From: Chrysochromulina tobinii
Lineage: Eukaryota; Haptophyta; Prymnesiales; Chrysochromulinaceae
Direction: 5' to 3'
DNA: 44,382 bases
Assembly (NCBI GenBank): GCA_001275005.1
Contig: JWZX01003360.1
Coordinates: forward strand, 1-44,382
Made by a program: the position numbers and the translations under genes. Shown here one piece after another: positions 32,825 through 42,635 of this stretch. Position 1 is the first letter of the stretch. Each line of letters opens with the position of its first letter. Under the pieces are notes generated by a model. The model was not told the DNA's origin, searched no databases, and saw nothing but the letters and a program-made list of their open reading frames with translations.

Positions 32825-33622
32825 ATGTCATCAGCGTCGACGAGTCATCTTGATGCCTTGGCACAACCTCCTCAGTTCCACTCTCATCGTGCTGACCCGC
32901 ACTGTGAGCCACAGTTCACGGTGGTCACATTCATGTCAGACAATCGGCCGCAGCATACCAACCTGCTCGTGCAGAGCGCTGGCATACACTCACAGCGCCT
33001 CGTGATTCTGCCATGGAACCGATCCGACAATTACCTGCAGAAGGTAACCAGCCTGCGCGACTGGGCGCAGCACCAGTGTCCGCAGAGCATCGTGATGCTG
33101 ACGGACGCCTACGACACGTTCATGTCCTGCAACGCAGCAAGAATACTGCGGACCTTCCGCGCACTGAGGACGGGAGTGCTCTTTTCTGTCGAACAGCTTT
33201 GGTCATGGCAGCAGGACGAAGACAAGCCGTACTACGACGGCATCGCCCGAGGACCTTACAGGTACCTGAACGCGGGCGGTTTCATCGGCTATGTGAGCGC
33301 GCTGCTTCCCCTGCTGCGCGAGACGAAGTTCGTGCGCTTCTACAAGGGCGCGGACCAGGTCGCCTACAGCCACTTACTTGCAACGCGCAGCAACGAGTTC
33401 AATGTGTCCTTCGACTACGATTCCAAGGTCTTCTATGTCGTGTCTGGGCCCGACTGGTCGAGCAGCGGGCTGAGAGAAGCTCGCATAAACCACAGCCGCC
33501 CGTGCGTCATGCACGTGCCTTGGGTGTTGCTCCCGCGGAACAACGCCACGCTCCATACCCTCTTCCTGAAGTACTCGCTCGGCACGGGCGACCACCACGT
33601 TGCGGTTGGGAGTAGGCAGTAG
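32825..33622 (+). CDS. PLOD-type glycosyltransferase domain protein
   Basis: 265 residues, intronless. It matches the glycosyltransferase domain found in procollagen lysyl hydroxylase LH3/PLOD proteins and stand-alone relatives. FTVVTFMSDN (31-40) starts the fold; the metal-binding DxxD place is MLTDAYDTFM (Asp 94 and 97); then VLFSVEQLWSW (118-128), PYRYLNAGGFIGY (144-156) and GADQVAYSHLL with Asp177. Such enzymes add glucose or galactose to hydroxylysine or related acceptors in the secretory pathway. No signal peptide is visible at the N-terminus (MSSASTSHLDALAQ), so the start may be further upstream or in an unseen exon. The donor sugar and substrate are unknown. Confidence 0.75.
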   Translation: MSSASTSHLDALAQPPQFHSHRADPHCEPQFTVVTFMSDNRPQHTNLLVQSAGIHSQRLVILPWNRSDNYLQKVTSLRDWAQHQCPQSIVMLTDAYDTFMSCNAARILRTFRALRTGVLFSVEQLWSWQQDEDKPYYDGIARGPYRYLNAGGFIGYVSALLPLLRETKFVRFYKGADQVAYSHLLATRSNEFNVSFDYDSKVFYVVSGPDWSSSGLREARINHSRPCVMHVPWVLLPRNNATLHTLFLKYSLGTGDHHVAVGSRQ

Positions 33623-34550
33623 CCCTCCGTATAGAGCTTTTAGTGCTTTGGGGCTCGTATGGGGCTCGAGCTGGACGCCCGATGCGAGTTACGGATCGAG
33701 ACGTTTCGTGCTATTTTAAAAATCGTGAGATTCGTATGAAGGCGTACAAGGGAACGAGAACGACGGGTCACGGGAAGCCGGCGATAGCTCTCTAAACATG
33801 GTACACAGCCACTAAGTCGATGAAATTCAGTGAGGCGCCTGGCTCCTTGACTGCCAAGGGGTGAACCGTTTTTTTCTCACGAAAGCGCCTGGGTCGTCGC
33901 GTTGTCTCCGATCCCCAAGAGGGGTTCGGGTTGTCTGTCGTTTCTAGACATGTTCTGTCTGATACGTCTCCACCCTCTTCATACACCAGCCCGACGTAAC
34001 TCGAGCGACACACACATCCCGGATCTCCTTGTATAGACCGGATATGAAACCATCGTAGTTGCATGAAACAACCGCGCTTTCTAGCGCGGAGGGGCACCGA
34101 GAGGGGTACGTAGCGAACGAGATAAACAGGCCATCATCAGCTGCCCCACAGATCCGTCGTGTCAGGCCCTGCCTGACGACCAACCAGCCCAGTAACCCAG
34201 TTATAATCATGGTTCATGCTCATAAGCCGTTAAGCCCTCTAACCTCAAGCTCATCACTGTCGTGCTTCTGTCCTGTATTGCTTTCATAGTGGGCACCCTT
34301 GCGAACCTCTGTGGGGAACACGCAGCTTCTGTTAAAACAAACGTGTGAAGTTGCGTCCTGTATTATTGCTGATTACGTGAGTTGGTGACAGTGAATTAAA
34401 ACAGGACCACACAGTATACAGCTTCGGTGCTCATGCATTGGTGTGTATTCACATGAAGCTGAGCGTGTGCGCTCGATGAGTGTGCCCCTCCGTGGCATGA
34501 TGTAGCAATCAAGCGCAATCGCAAGAGGGACCCAATTACATGTAGGAGCC
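33623..34550. other. intergenic region left of the retrotransposon
   Basis: About 0.9 kb with no credible gene. The sequence is clearly more AT-rich than the coding parts, especially 34200-34540. It should hold the 3' UTR of the PLOD-type gene and the target-site flank of the retrotransposon. Confidence 0.45.
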
Positions 34551-34577
34551 GTTCAAGTTCAAGTTCAAGTTCAAGTT
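34551..34577 (-). repeat. short tandem-repeat tail of the retrotransposon
   Basis: Plus strand GTTCAA repeated four and a half times; in element sense AACTTG units. It stands at the 3' side of the element after about 370 nt of non-coding sequence, where LINEs carry poly(A) or a short repeat. This marks the likely 3' end. Confidence 0.65.
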
Positions 34578-34947
34578 ACTTCATAAACAACAGACAACCT
34601 AACGGAAGCCTATCGAAAGTGCTCTCGAGGCTAGCAGTGGGGGTGAGAGTCGACGGAGATGGTGAGACACAGTGGAAGGATCACGAACGGGAGGGAGACC
34701 AGGAGGAGACACGCCACAGGGTGCTAGCCTGCGTGCCCTCAGAGTACAGCTAGGGATCGAAGAGTATAGATAGAGAGAAGGGGATTGGGGAAGAGAAAGC
34801 GGGGGACATAGACGCCTGCTCGACCGAGGAACTCGAAGCCGATCGGCGCCGCGTCACGCTCGTAGAGAAGACCAGTGCGAGAGAGAGGCCCGTGCTGCAG
34901 CCAACTGAATGACGCGGCAAGGATACCCTTCTCTCGTGCTACTCAAC
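34578..34947 (-). other. probable 3' UTR of the retrotransposon
   Basis: No coding signal. It lies between the stop of the last element frame (34948) and the hexanucleotide tail. Assigned by position. Confidence 0.5.
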
Positions 34948-37557
34948 TCAATTCCCGCTCGCTCCGTCCGCCGCCAGTCGTCGAACAGCCCTTGCCGCAG
35001 CCTGCCGCTGAGCACCGTTCTTCTGCTTGCCGCGCGTGCGCTTCCCCTTTTTGATGCCGCCTATCGAGCTGCTGCACCCCTCCGCGCGCTGCATCGACGC
35101 GTTCTCTTTGCCCGTCATAGCCTCGTCTTCGTCGCTGCCCTCTACCTCGCGTGCCGCCATCGACGCCCCCTTCTCGACGCCGTCGACGCCCTCGTAGCCC
35201 ATGACGCCGCCGTCATCGCCCTCGAGCGCTCGTCCGGCAACGCTGTTGCCGCCGTCCGTGCCGTCGCCGTCCGGCCTGACGCGCCCAACAGACACCCCCT
35301 CTCTCTGCTGCTCCCTCTCTGCATCCTGCGCATGCAACTCAGCTGCTACATCCATGCTACACATCAGCTCATCATGAACGTCGTCAGGCGCCATCTCACT
35401 CATGCACTCAGCCTCCACTCTCGCCGCGCTCGGCTCGCCCGTGAGCTCATCGTCCATCTCAAGCCCACGCGCCACCCATTTCGCGGCGAGGCCTCTCGGG
35501 CTCGTTGCCATCTGCGCGTCGGGCCAACCGCGCCATCGCACCGCCTCATCGTCGTCGTCCTCAACATCCTCGCCAGCCAGCGACACACCGTGTTGCTGAG
35601 TCGCTTGCAAAAAGGGGGCTCGGCGCGCCGCCTCGTCGATCTCGGACTCCTCCTCGATGTCCTCATTCGCCGTGCCATACAACTGCGTCGCCTGAAGTAG
35701 AGGCGCTGCCACATCATCAGCAATCATCTCGTCGGGATCGCCATCCATGTGAGCCGGCGCCACGCCAGCGTCGCCCTCAACAGCGCGCTCGTCTGCGCCG
35801 CCGGTAACCCGCGCTGCCCTCGTCGCCTCACCGCCATCCGGCATCAACCACGCGCGCGCGCCTACTGCCGACGCTTCGCGCATGAGCCGCGTCGCCCTTT
35901 CTCGGCCACCGTCGGCGAGCAGCGCACTCTCCTCTTCGTCCGGCTCCGATAGACCCTCGAAGCCGCGCTCGATGCGCCTCTCGAGCAGCTCGCCCAACTC
36001 CCGCTCCTGCTCGAGCCGAGCGTACTTGAACCGGCCCTCCTCAGCTCTCAGCCGCTCTCGCTCCTTGCCCTCGTCCCTCTTCTTGCGGAGCTCCTCGCGC
36101 CGCGCGTCGGCCGTGCCGTGCGTACGCACGAGCGTTTCGCCGCCCACGACGCGCACAAAACGCCCCGGCTGCAGCTCCGCCGCGATGCCCTTCTCAAAGT
36201 CGGCCTCGCTCATCGGCACGCCCGCGCTGCCATTGACCGGATAAAACGTGCCGAAGAGTTGTTCGTCGAGAACGCGCCCGCGCCCGCCGGTATAGTGCCT
36301 TTGGTAATCGCCGCCGTACGCTCCGCGCAGCCCGGCGTGCCCTCGCCTCATGCGCCCCAGCCAATCGCTGAACTCGGCTCGCAAATGATCGATCACCACC
36401 GTGTTGAGCGCGATGACCCGTGCGACGTACCATTTGTTGAACCTGCGCCGCGCCTCCGCGAGCCGCTTGTAGTCAAACTCGCTCCGCGGCCGAGCCTCCT
36501 CACACTCGAGCTCGTCCAACTCGTCGTCATCGTCGGCCGCGGCCTCCGCCGTAGACTCCTGCCGCGATGACTCGCGCTGCCAACAGTCGGCCAACGCCGC
36601 TGCTCGGACCGAAGCCGCCGAGGGCGTCGCGAACGCGCCGCACAGCGCCTTGGCCGCTAAATATCTGCGGTACCTCCCCAGCTCGCCGGGCTGTCGCTTC
36701 GCAAGCAGCGCCACTCTCGCCCATGCCAGCTCGAGGTGTAAGTCGCCCTCGCCCTCGCCGTCCTCCGCGCTCGGCACGTCGAGCATCGTCGCGTGCTGCT
36801 CGAGAGCCCTGCAGCACGCGCTCCTGGCGGCCTCGCTGATGCCGCTCGCGCACTCGAAGAAGTGGAAAAAGTCGCATCGGCACTCAGCGTGGCACGCCGG
36901 GCAGATGCAGAGGGGCAGCGTCTCACCCTCGGTCGGCGTACTCGACGCAACGCCTTCACCCAGCTCGGGTAGCACGCTCTGCGCAAAGTTCCGCAAGATG
37001 TGGCGCATGCCCACCCTCGTGAGCTCCACTTGACTACCGTAGCCACCGCCTCTCTGAATCGAGAGAGTGCCCTGGATCCGCCAATCGAACAGCTGCTGCC
37101 CCTTGGTGACGTCCAAGCCCTCGCCCTCGAAGTCAAAGAAGGGAGTGGCGAAGAGGCGCCCCTCGAGCAGCTCCGGTGAGGCCGTCCCGTCGACTGCGCA
37201 GAGAAGATCGCGCTGCGCCTGCTCAAACATTGCCCGCGCATCCCTGCCCGCTCGGCCCTCACCCGTCATTTCATCGTCGCTGACCGGCCCCTCCTTGACC
37301 AGAAAGACGAGCTCCTCGATCTCGGTCCGCGCATCGCGCCCCCGTCGAAAGATCTGCCACACCTTGACCCCCTCCCTGATGAGCAGCTGCACCGCGCAAG
37401 TGTCGGCGAGCGCGCGCACCTTCTTGGACAGCCTCGAGTCGAGCTCCGCCGCCGACCTCGCGCACTCAGCCTGATCAGAGCACGTCGATGGCGGACCCCA
37501 TGTCATACCTGCGCCGCCGCGACGAGAAGGAAACCGCCGCGTCCGCGTGCGACGCAA
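34948..37557 (-). CDS. retrotransposon C-terminal frame with zinc-finger-like motif
   Basis: Open for 869 residues; overlaps the end of the RT frame by 55 nt in the -1 frame. Near residues 215-235 is CICPACHAECRCDFFHFFEC, like the Cys/His motif after the RT in many LINE ORF2 proteins (CxxC...HxxxEC). A Tyr-rich part (FNKWYVARVIALNTVVIDHL) and a long acidic, Ala/Glu/Asp-rich tail follow, ending in a basic patch (GGIKKGKRTRGKQKNG). The early part (AELDSRLSKKVRALADTCAV) reads on smoothly from the RT frame, so the two were probably one protein before an indel, or are joined by frameshifting. No RNase H motif could be identified with confidence. The acidic tail has no known function to me. Confidence 0.65.
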   Translation of the reverse strand: MRRTRTRRFPSRRGGAGMTWGPPSTCSDQAECARSAAELDSRLSKKVRALADTCAVQLLIREGVKVWQIFRRGRDARTEIEELVFLVKEGPVSDDEMTGEGRAGRDARAMFEQAQRDLLCAVDGTASPELLEGRLFATPFFDFEGEGLDVTKGQQLFDWRIQGTLSIQRGGGYGSQVELTRVGMRHILRNFAQSVLPELGEGVASSTPTEGETLPLCICPACHAECRCDFFHFFECASGISEAARSACCRALEQHATMLDVPSAEDGEGEGDLHLELAWARVALLAKRQPGELGRYRRYLAAKALCGAFATPSAASVRAAALADCWQRESSRQESTAEAAADDDDELDELECEEARPRSEFDYKRLAEARRRFNKWYVARVIALNTVVIDHLRAEFSDWLGRMRRGHAGLRGAYGGDYQRHYTGGRGRVLDEQLFGTFYPVNGSAGVPMSEADFEKGIAAELQPGRFVRVVGGETLVRTHGTADARREELRKKRDEGKERERLRAEEGRFKYARLEQERELGELLERRIERGFEGLSEPDEEESALLADGGRERATRLMREASAVGARAWLMPDGGEATRAARVTGGADERAVEGDAGVAPAHMDGDPDEMIADDVAAPLLQATQLYGTANEDIEEESEIDEAARRAPFLQATQQHGVSLAGEDVEDDDDEAVRWRGWPDAQMATSPRGLAAKWVARGLEMDDELTGEPSAARVEAECMSEMAPDDVHDELMCSMDVAAELHAQDAEREQQREGVSVGRVRPDGDGTDGGNSVAGRALEGDDGGVMGYEGVDGVEKGASMAAREVEGSDEDEAMTGKENASMQRAEGCSSSIGGIKKGKRTRGKQKNGAQRQAAARAVRRLAADGASGN

Positions 37558-40500
37558 GCAAGCTCGATCTTGCCAATCTCGCCCATCAGCGCCAGATTGA
37601 TGTCAGTGGCGATGAGCGCCGCCTCGTCGCGTGCAATGCGCACTTTCAGCGGCTCGCCGTACGCGTTCGCAAAGAGCGCCCCCTCGTCCGCACACTCCAC
37701 CTCGCGGTCGCGCATAAAGCTCCGTGAGACGACGCTCTCGAGCGCCATCGGAGCTCGCTCAAAGTGGGAAGGCACATGCGCCGCTGTGCGCCACCCTCGC
37801 CACAGGCAGCCGTTACTCCGCCCGTTGTTCCACGCGACTCCATCATACCGAGCCTCGACGAGTGCGTCCGTGAACTTCGCCCCGTCAGCGTCGCGTGGCG
37901 CCGGCAGCACGCGTACCGCCGCCACGCGATTTTCGAAGCCATTCGCCCGTCGTAGTTCGGCAGCGCACGTTGCTGACCACGCCGTCGTGTGCGCGCCGGC
38001 CACGTGTTTGCCGGCCTTATCCGCAGCCCTGTCCTCTCGCAGGTTGACCTCTTTGGCGCAGACGCCCTTGGCGCGTAACGCCGCGTAGTCGAGCAGCAGG
38101 AGGTCGATGAGCTCGATGCGCGCAGCAGCCGCCCGCGGCTCGATGCCAGCCGAGCGTCCGGCCGCGGCGAGGAACGCTGCAGCACTCGCTGGCCCTCGCA
38201 GCCGATGCAGGAAGCAGTTAAATGTGTTCGGCTCCCACCTCGAAACGTCCGCCTCGTCCATCCACGCGATCACCTCATCAGTCTCATTGGGCTCAACGTG
38301 TTCGGCCGACGCACCGCACGAGCTCATTGCCGCCGTCGCGTCGCGTCTCGCCGCGTCACGCCTAGCCGCGCCCTCCAACACTTGCGCCCGCGTGAGCCAG
38401 ACCGCGTCGCGCCGCCGAGCGCCGCAAAAGATCACCTCGTAAGAGCGCTCATCGAGCCGGCCACCGCCAGCGTCCTTGCACCACAGAATCCCCGCAATCC
38501 GCGAGTGCATGCTCAGCGCCCTGCGCCTGCCCACGTTGATCAGCTCAGTGAGCGCGATCTCGCCCACCATCCGCACGCCGCGCTCTCGCCAGTCACCGAG
38601 CGCAGCCTTCGCGCGCGTGTCGCCGGCAACCTCGCGCAGCAGCCGTCGCACATGCGCCTTGTCAATGTCGCTCCAGGCCCATCCAGGCCTCGCGTAGATG
38701 AGCTCGATTCGCTCGGCGCTCAGTAGCTCGCCGCAGCCCGCGTGTAGCTCGTCGAGGCTATTAATTCCGAGCCCGTGCAGACGCAGCGAGGGCGTGACGT
38801 TGGTCATGTTGATGAGCCGCACCTTGGTTGCCGCCTGCTCGCCGCGAGCAGCTGCTCGCCGTGCATCAGCCGCGCACTCTGCCACGCCGGTGCCGCGCCA
38901 ATTGAGCCCGAGCTTTGCCAGATGCAGCGCCACGCACTCGCTCGGCACGTCGAGCCGTAGTAACGGTAGCCAGCGCTCCGAGATCACGAAGTCGAAAGCC
39001 GTAGGTGCCTCGTGCGACGGGCCGTCCCAGCCGAAACTTGCCGCAAAGGCTAAGTGCGCCGCGAGCTGCACCGCGCGTGCGGGCTCGCCCCGCCGGCCGC
39101 CAAACGCGCGCGCCCGCTCGTCAATGATGCCCGCCGCCATCGTCGACTGAACTGGCCGCAGCCCGAGCCCTCCACACTTGCCCGAGATGAAGGCTCCCAC
39201 GATCTTGGAGTGCCGTAGCCGGTTGCCGTGGTAGCATAACACCTTGGTGGCCTTATTATTGAGCGCTTTGGCAGCCATCTCAGTGAACGGAATAGTCCTT
39301 GCAGGAAAGATGAAGATACCTTGCCAGACCGTATTGATTGCAAGCGACAGCTGATCGCAGCTGCCGCCGCCCAAGTTGTTGATCATGGTGACGATGGCGC
39401 TGGCCCGTGCGCGGTAAGACTCCTCCACTTTGGTCATGTCGAGCTCAGGGTCGAAGTCAATGCCCAGGTATCGATAGGAGATCGCCCGTGCCAGCTCGAT
39501 ATCCTCGCGGGAGCTGCCTAGCGGAACTTTGAACTTGTTGCCGTCGCCGCGAATGAACTCGTTGTGCGACTTGTCCCAGGTCCAGGACAGCGACGCCGAC
39601 TTGGATGCCTCGGCCGTGTCGTGCCCGACCTTGAGCCCCAGGATATCCTCCGACAGCAAAATCATTATGTCCACCGCAGTCTGGATGATGCCCTCGACGG
39701 CGTCAGCAAGTGCGCCGTCGTCGGCATACCACAACTGCAGCGCCGCGACACGCAGTTCGCGACGATCCGGCAGTGGGCTGCCCGGCACGTAGCTCTCGAG
39801 TGCGCGCTGTACGAGCGCCGCCACAGGCAGCGAGAACAGCGGCGATTCGACGCCGCCGATAGGTTCGCCCCTGAGCATCGGACATAGCTCCGTAGGGCCG
39901 CCGGCTGTTTTGAAGGCGCCCATAACCTGATCCTGAACTTCACGTAAGATCTGAACCGAGATGGTGTTGACGCCGAGCTCGTGTAGGATGAAGGCGACTA
40001 GTTGTCTCGAAATGGAGGGGAAGAAGACGCTATAGTCCTGGAAGTAGATGTGGAGGGGCTGTCGCAGCCGCATGTGCAATTCTAACCTTGCCCGCAGTGC
40101 CGCAGATTGTTCCGGGCAGCCGCGCCCGGGCTCGAAACCCGCGTTGCACCACGGCCGTGTGTGCGCGATGACCTCGGCGCACTCTGGCAAGATGGCGCCG
40201 ACCACCAGCTTCCACAGGTGTGCCTGGATCCATATTTCTCGCCAGCCGCTTAGCTTGCACCTATCCTTGCCCGGCTTCGGAATCAACGTCGCGTGCCACG
40301 TAGTCCAACTCGTCGGAAAGGAGAAAGTCGCCACCTCAGTCGCAATGGATTCAGCGAAGAGCTTGGCGAGCTCAGGCCCACCCTGCTTGACGAGCACCAC
40401 GTTGAACTCATCGAGCCCGGTCGCCAGCTTCTCCTTGACGGACTTGGACAGTTGCATCACCCGTTCAGGTGTGAGCACGCGCTGCAACAACTCGAGCACT

Positions 40501-42041
40501 CGCAGGTCGGTGCACTTCTCGCCGGTCTCATTGAACTCAAGCTGGTATTCGCCGGTCCAGTACTCATAAACCCTGTCCTTGTCGCCTTCAGACGCGTCAG
40601 TCGCGTAGATGGCCGAGCGGAGCCTGTCGCGCCATAACCGATTCTCAATGTCGCGCCGTCGCTGCGCGCGCTGCTCCTCCGACTGCACGCCCTGCAGATC
40701 CGCCGCCTCGCCGCTTACGTCGAGCTCGGTCTCCATGTCGTCGCCGTTGAGCTCCGCGTGAACCTCGGGCTTCTCCGCAGCCGTGTCAAAGACCGCAGCA
40801 CGCTCACTGATGCTCGAGCTGCGTCCACCCGTTCCGGCGCACTCCTCCACTGCTGCAATCTTGCTGTCGCCCTTCGCTGTCAATCCAGCAAGCGCGCAAT
40901 CAGCCTCGCCGTCGACGAGTGGAATGGGTGTGTCTGCATCAGCACGACGCTCATCGTCGCAACCGTAGCAATCCCCGGCCATCTTAGCCGCCTTCTCGTC
41001 GAGCCTCTTCTGCGCGCGCTTGTTGCACAGCCGCGCCACGAACCTCAGGTGGCAGCGCTTGGGCTCGCACGTGCAATCGAGCACGACCCGCTTGCCGAGC
41101 TCGACCGCGATGTTGACAAGCGAGTCGATCTCGTTGTCGATGTCGGTGGGATTGACGCGCCCGAGTCCCGGCACCACGCACTCGATCGGCAGCCCCTTCT
41201 CCACCGCCGTCTCGTACGCGTCCTTGCCCTGCTCGTACCAGATCTCGTAGCACTCGCAGACGAGATCGCGCAGAGCCTCGTCCTTGCCGTCCACGCCCAT
41301 CTTGAACGGGTTGCCCAGCAGCCCTTGCCTGGTGCCATCGTAGCGCACCCGCCCTTGATGCGCCTCGTTAGGGAACTTGCCATTACCCACAACGAAAAAC
41401 TCGCCCGCCGGAGGACGTTGACACTTTTCCACGCGCTCGCTCCTGGCAGCGAAGCGCGGACGTCTCGACAACCTGCTCTCCGCTTCTTCGACAATTTGAT
41501 GCGCTGCGCCCGCTTCGCGTGCCGTTGCGCCGCCGCGCGTCTCGCCACGCTCGATGGAGCACCTCTGCATGAGGTGCCCAGCCGCCTCCAGGCACACGAT
41601 GTTGGGCGTGTTTCCCGCGCGCACTTTGGCCGCCACAGCCTTGTCGCGCGCCGCGCCCGTGAGCATGTTGCCGGTCGCCTCGTCCTCGATGGCCACGAGC
41701 TGCCCGCCGGGGCCCCGATCCTTTTTCGACATGAGCCCAGCCCGCTCGCGCCGAATGACCTCAGCCGCCGCCCTCGCGTACCCCAGCTCCCTTTCGGCCA
41801 GGACCTGCAGCTGCTCGTTCACGTAGTTGAGGCGCACGTCGAGCCGATGCTCGTCAATCTCCTTGACGCTCGCGTCGACGCACCGGCGCACGAGCAGGAG
41901 CTCGCGCTCGCGACGTGCGTGGTCGTGAAGACGGCGCGCAAACCCAAGCTCGCAAAGATGCCCAAGCAGCCGTTCAAGAAGTCCAAGTCGGCGAAGAAGA
42001 GCGGCGCGAGCGCGGCCAAGCAGGTGATTGCGCGAGCGCAC
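37503..42041 (-). CDS. retrotransposon DUF4326-like and reverse transcriptase frame
   Basis: Open for 1512 residues. The first ~40-45 codons (42041 to about 41.92 kb) are antisense of the inverted segment and not genuine; real protein begins around ASVKEIDEHRLDVRLNYVNE. A DUF4326-like domain lies at about 41.4-41.0 kb (GLLGNPFKMG ... LDCTCEPKRCHLRFVARLC). The RT spans roughly 40.5-39.2 kb with WHATLIPKPGKDRCKLSGWR, IYFQDYSVFFPSISRQ, GGVESPLFSLPV and the catalytic LWYADDGALADAV at about 39.71-39.73 kb, followed by LSWTWDKSHNEFI and RYLGIDFDPELD. After it comes a long region down to 37.5 kb with no clear domain. The enzyme copies element RNA into DNA at the nicked target. YADD, both flanking Asp motifs and the length suggest the RT itself is intact. 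Confidence 0.85.
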   Translation of the reverse strand: MRSRNHLLGRARAALLRRLGLLERLLGHLCELGFARRLHDHARRERELLLVRRCVDASVKEIDEHRLDVRLNYVNEQLQVLAERELGYARAAAEVIRRERAGLMSKKDRGPGGQLVAIEDEATGNMLTGAARDKAVAAKVRAGNTPNIVCLEAAGHLMQRCSIERGETRGGATAREAGAAHQIVEEAESRLSRRPRFAARSERVEKCQRPPAGEFFVVGNGKFPNEAHQGRVRYDGTRQGLLGNPFKMGVDGKDEALRDLVCECYEIWYEQGKDAYETAVEKGLPIECVVPGLGRVNPTDIDNEIDSLVNIAVELGKRVVLDCTCEPKRCHLRFVARLCNKRAQKRLDEKAAKMAGDCYGCDDERRADADTPIPLVDGEADCALAGLTAKGDSKIAAVEECAGTGGRSSSISERAAVFDTAAEKPEVHAELNGDDMETELDVSGEAADLQGVQSEEQRAQRRRDIENRLWRDRLRSAIYATDASEGDKDRVYEYWTGEYQLEFNETGEKCTDLRVLELLQRVLTPERVMQLSKSVKEKLATGLDEFNVVLVKQGGPELAKLFAESIATEVATFSFPTSWTTWHATLIPKPGKDRCKLSGWREIWIQAHLWKLVVGAILPECAEVIAHTRPWCNAGFEPGRGCPEQSAALRARLELHMRLRQPLHIYFQDYSVFFPSISRQLVAFILHELGVNTISVQILREVQDQVMGAFKTAGGPTELCPMLRGEPIGGVESPLFSLPVAALVQRALESYVPGSPLPDRRELRVAALQLWYADDGALADAVEGIIQTAVDIMILLSEDILGLKVGHDTAEASKSASLSWTWDKSHNEFIRGDGNKFKVPLGSSREDIELARAISYRYLGIDFDPELDMTKVEESYRARASAIVTMINNLGGGSCDQLSLAINTVWQGIFIFPARTIPFTEMAAKALNNKATKVLCYHGNRLRHSKIVGAFISGKCGGLGLRPVQSTMAAGIIDERARAFGGRRGEPARAVQLAAHLAFAASFGWDGPSHEAPTAFDFVISERWLPLLRLDVPSECVALHLAKLGLNWRGTGVAECAADARRAAARGEQAATKVRLINMTNVTPSLRLHGLGINSLDELHAGCGELLSAERIELIYARPGWAWSDIDKAHVRRLLREVAGDTRAKAALGDWRERGVRMVGEIALTELINVGRRRALSMHSRIAGILWCKDAGGGRLDERSYEVIFCGARRRDAVWLTRAQVLEGAARRDAARRDATAAMSSCGASAEHVEPNETDEVIAWMDEADVSRWEPNTFNCFLHRLRGPASAAAFLAAAGRSAGIEPRAAAARIELIDLLLLDYAALRAKGVCAKEVNLREDRAADKAGKHVAGAHTTAWSATCAAELRRANGFENRVAAVRVLPAPRDADGAKFTDALVEARYDGVAWNNGRSNGCLWRGWRTAAHVPSHFERAPMALESVVSRSFMRDREVECADEGALFANAYGEPLKVRIARDEAALIATDINLALMGEIGKIELACVARGRGGFLLVAAAQV

Positions 42042-42635
42042 GCGTTACCTGATCGAGGCGACGACGGGCACGGCGGGCTCGTTGACGACGCCGAGGCGGA
42101 CGTGAGCGACCGGGAGCTCGAGGAGGCGCCCGTTGCGAGCGACGAGGATTCGGAGCCGATCGGCTGGGCAGCGTATCAAGAGCAGGTCGTCGGCGAGTGC
42201 AGCAACACGATGAAGGATTGGGTTGCTGGGCGCGAGGCTGCGTGCGCCGAGGCGCTGAGGCAGCTCATCGTCAAGGAGGGGCCGCGGGCCGATGAGCGTG
42301 CCAAGGGGCTGGCGAGAGACGAGGCCGAGGCCAATTACGAGGCGACGCACGGCACGCTCGTGGATCACATGATGCAGTCGTGCATGTCGGTGGCGCGCAA
42401 GGTCATCGGCGCGCCGGCGGCGAAAAAGGGTCGGAAGCAGACGGCGAGCGAGGTGCTCCGGCGGAAGCTCGACAAGTACCTCGAGATCGAGCGGGAGATT
42501 GAGGAGGCGCGGCCGTCAGACATCGACATCGAGTTCGGCTTCTGCGGCAAGCTCCCGGCCAGATGGCTTCGCAAGGAGAGCGCGCTCACTCCCGAGCTGC
42601 GGCATCTCTTTCTACGCGATTCGGGCCTCATGGCT
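41920..42635 (+). other. inverted coding segment inside the retrotransposon
   Basis: In this 0.7-kb stretch the plus strand, not the minus strand, has protein-like sequence: VVVKTARKPKLAKMPKQPFK, a Lys/Ala-rich start, an acidic part (DDAEADVSDRELEEA), then EPIGWAAYQEQVVGE and LRHLFLRDSGLM. It lies exactly between the end of the endonuclease coding sequence (FDIITTDCEE at about 42.64 kb) and the first genuine residues of the DUF4326/RT frame (VRRCVDASVKEI at about 41.91 kb). The simplest reading is that a central part of ORF2 has been turned around. Breakpoints are accurate to perhaps 20 nt. Confidence 0.7.

Noticed and set aside
41920-42635. Inverted segment as a separate plus-strand host gene
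   Set aside because: Its ends abut the endonuclease and RT coding sequences and its Lys-rich/acidic make-up fits a LINE linker; no own promoter or stop position independent of the break.
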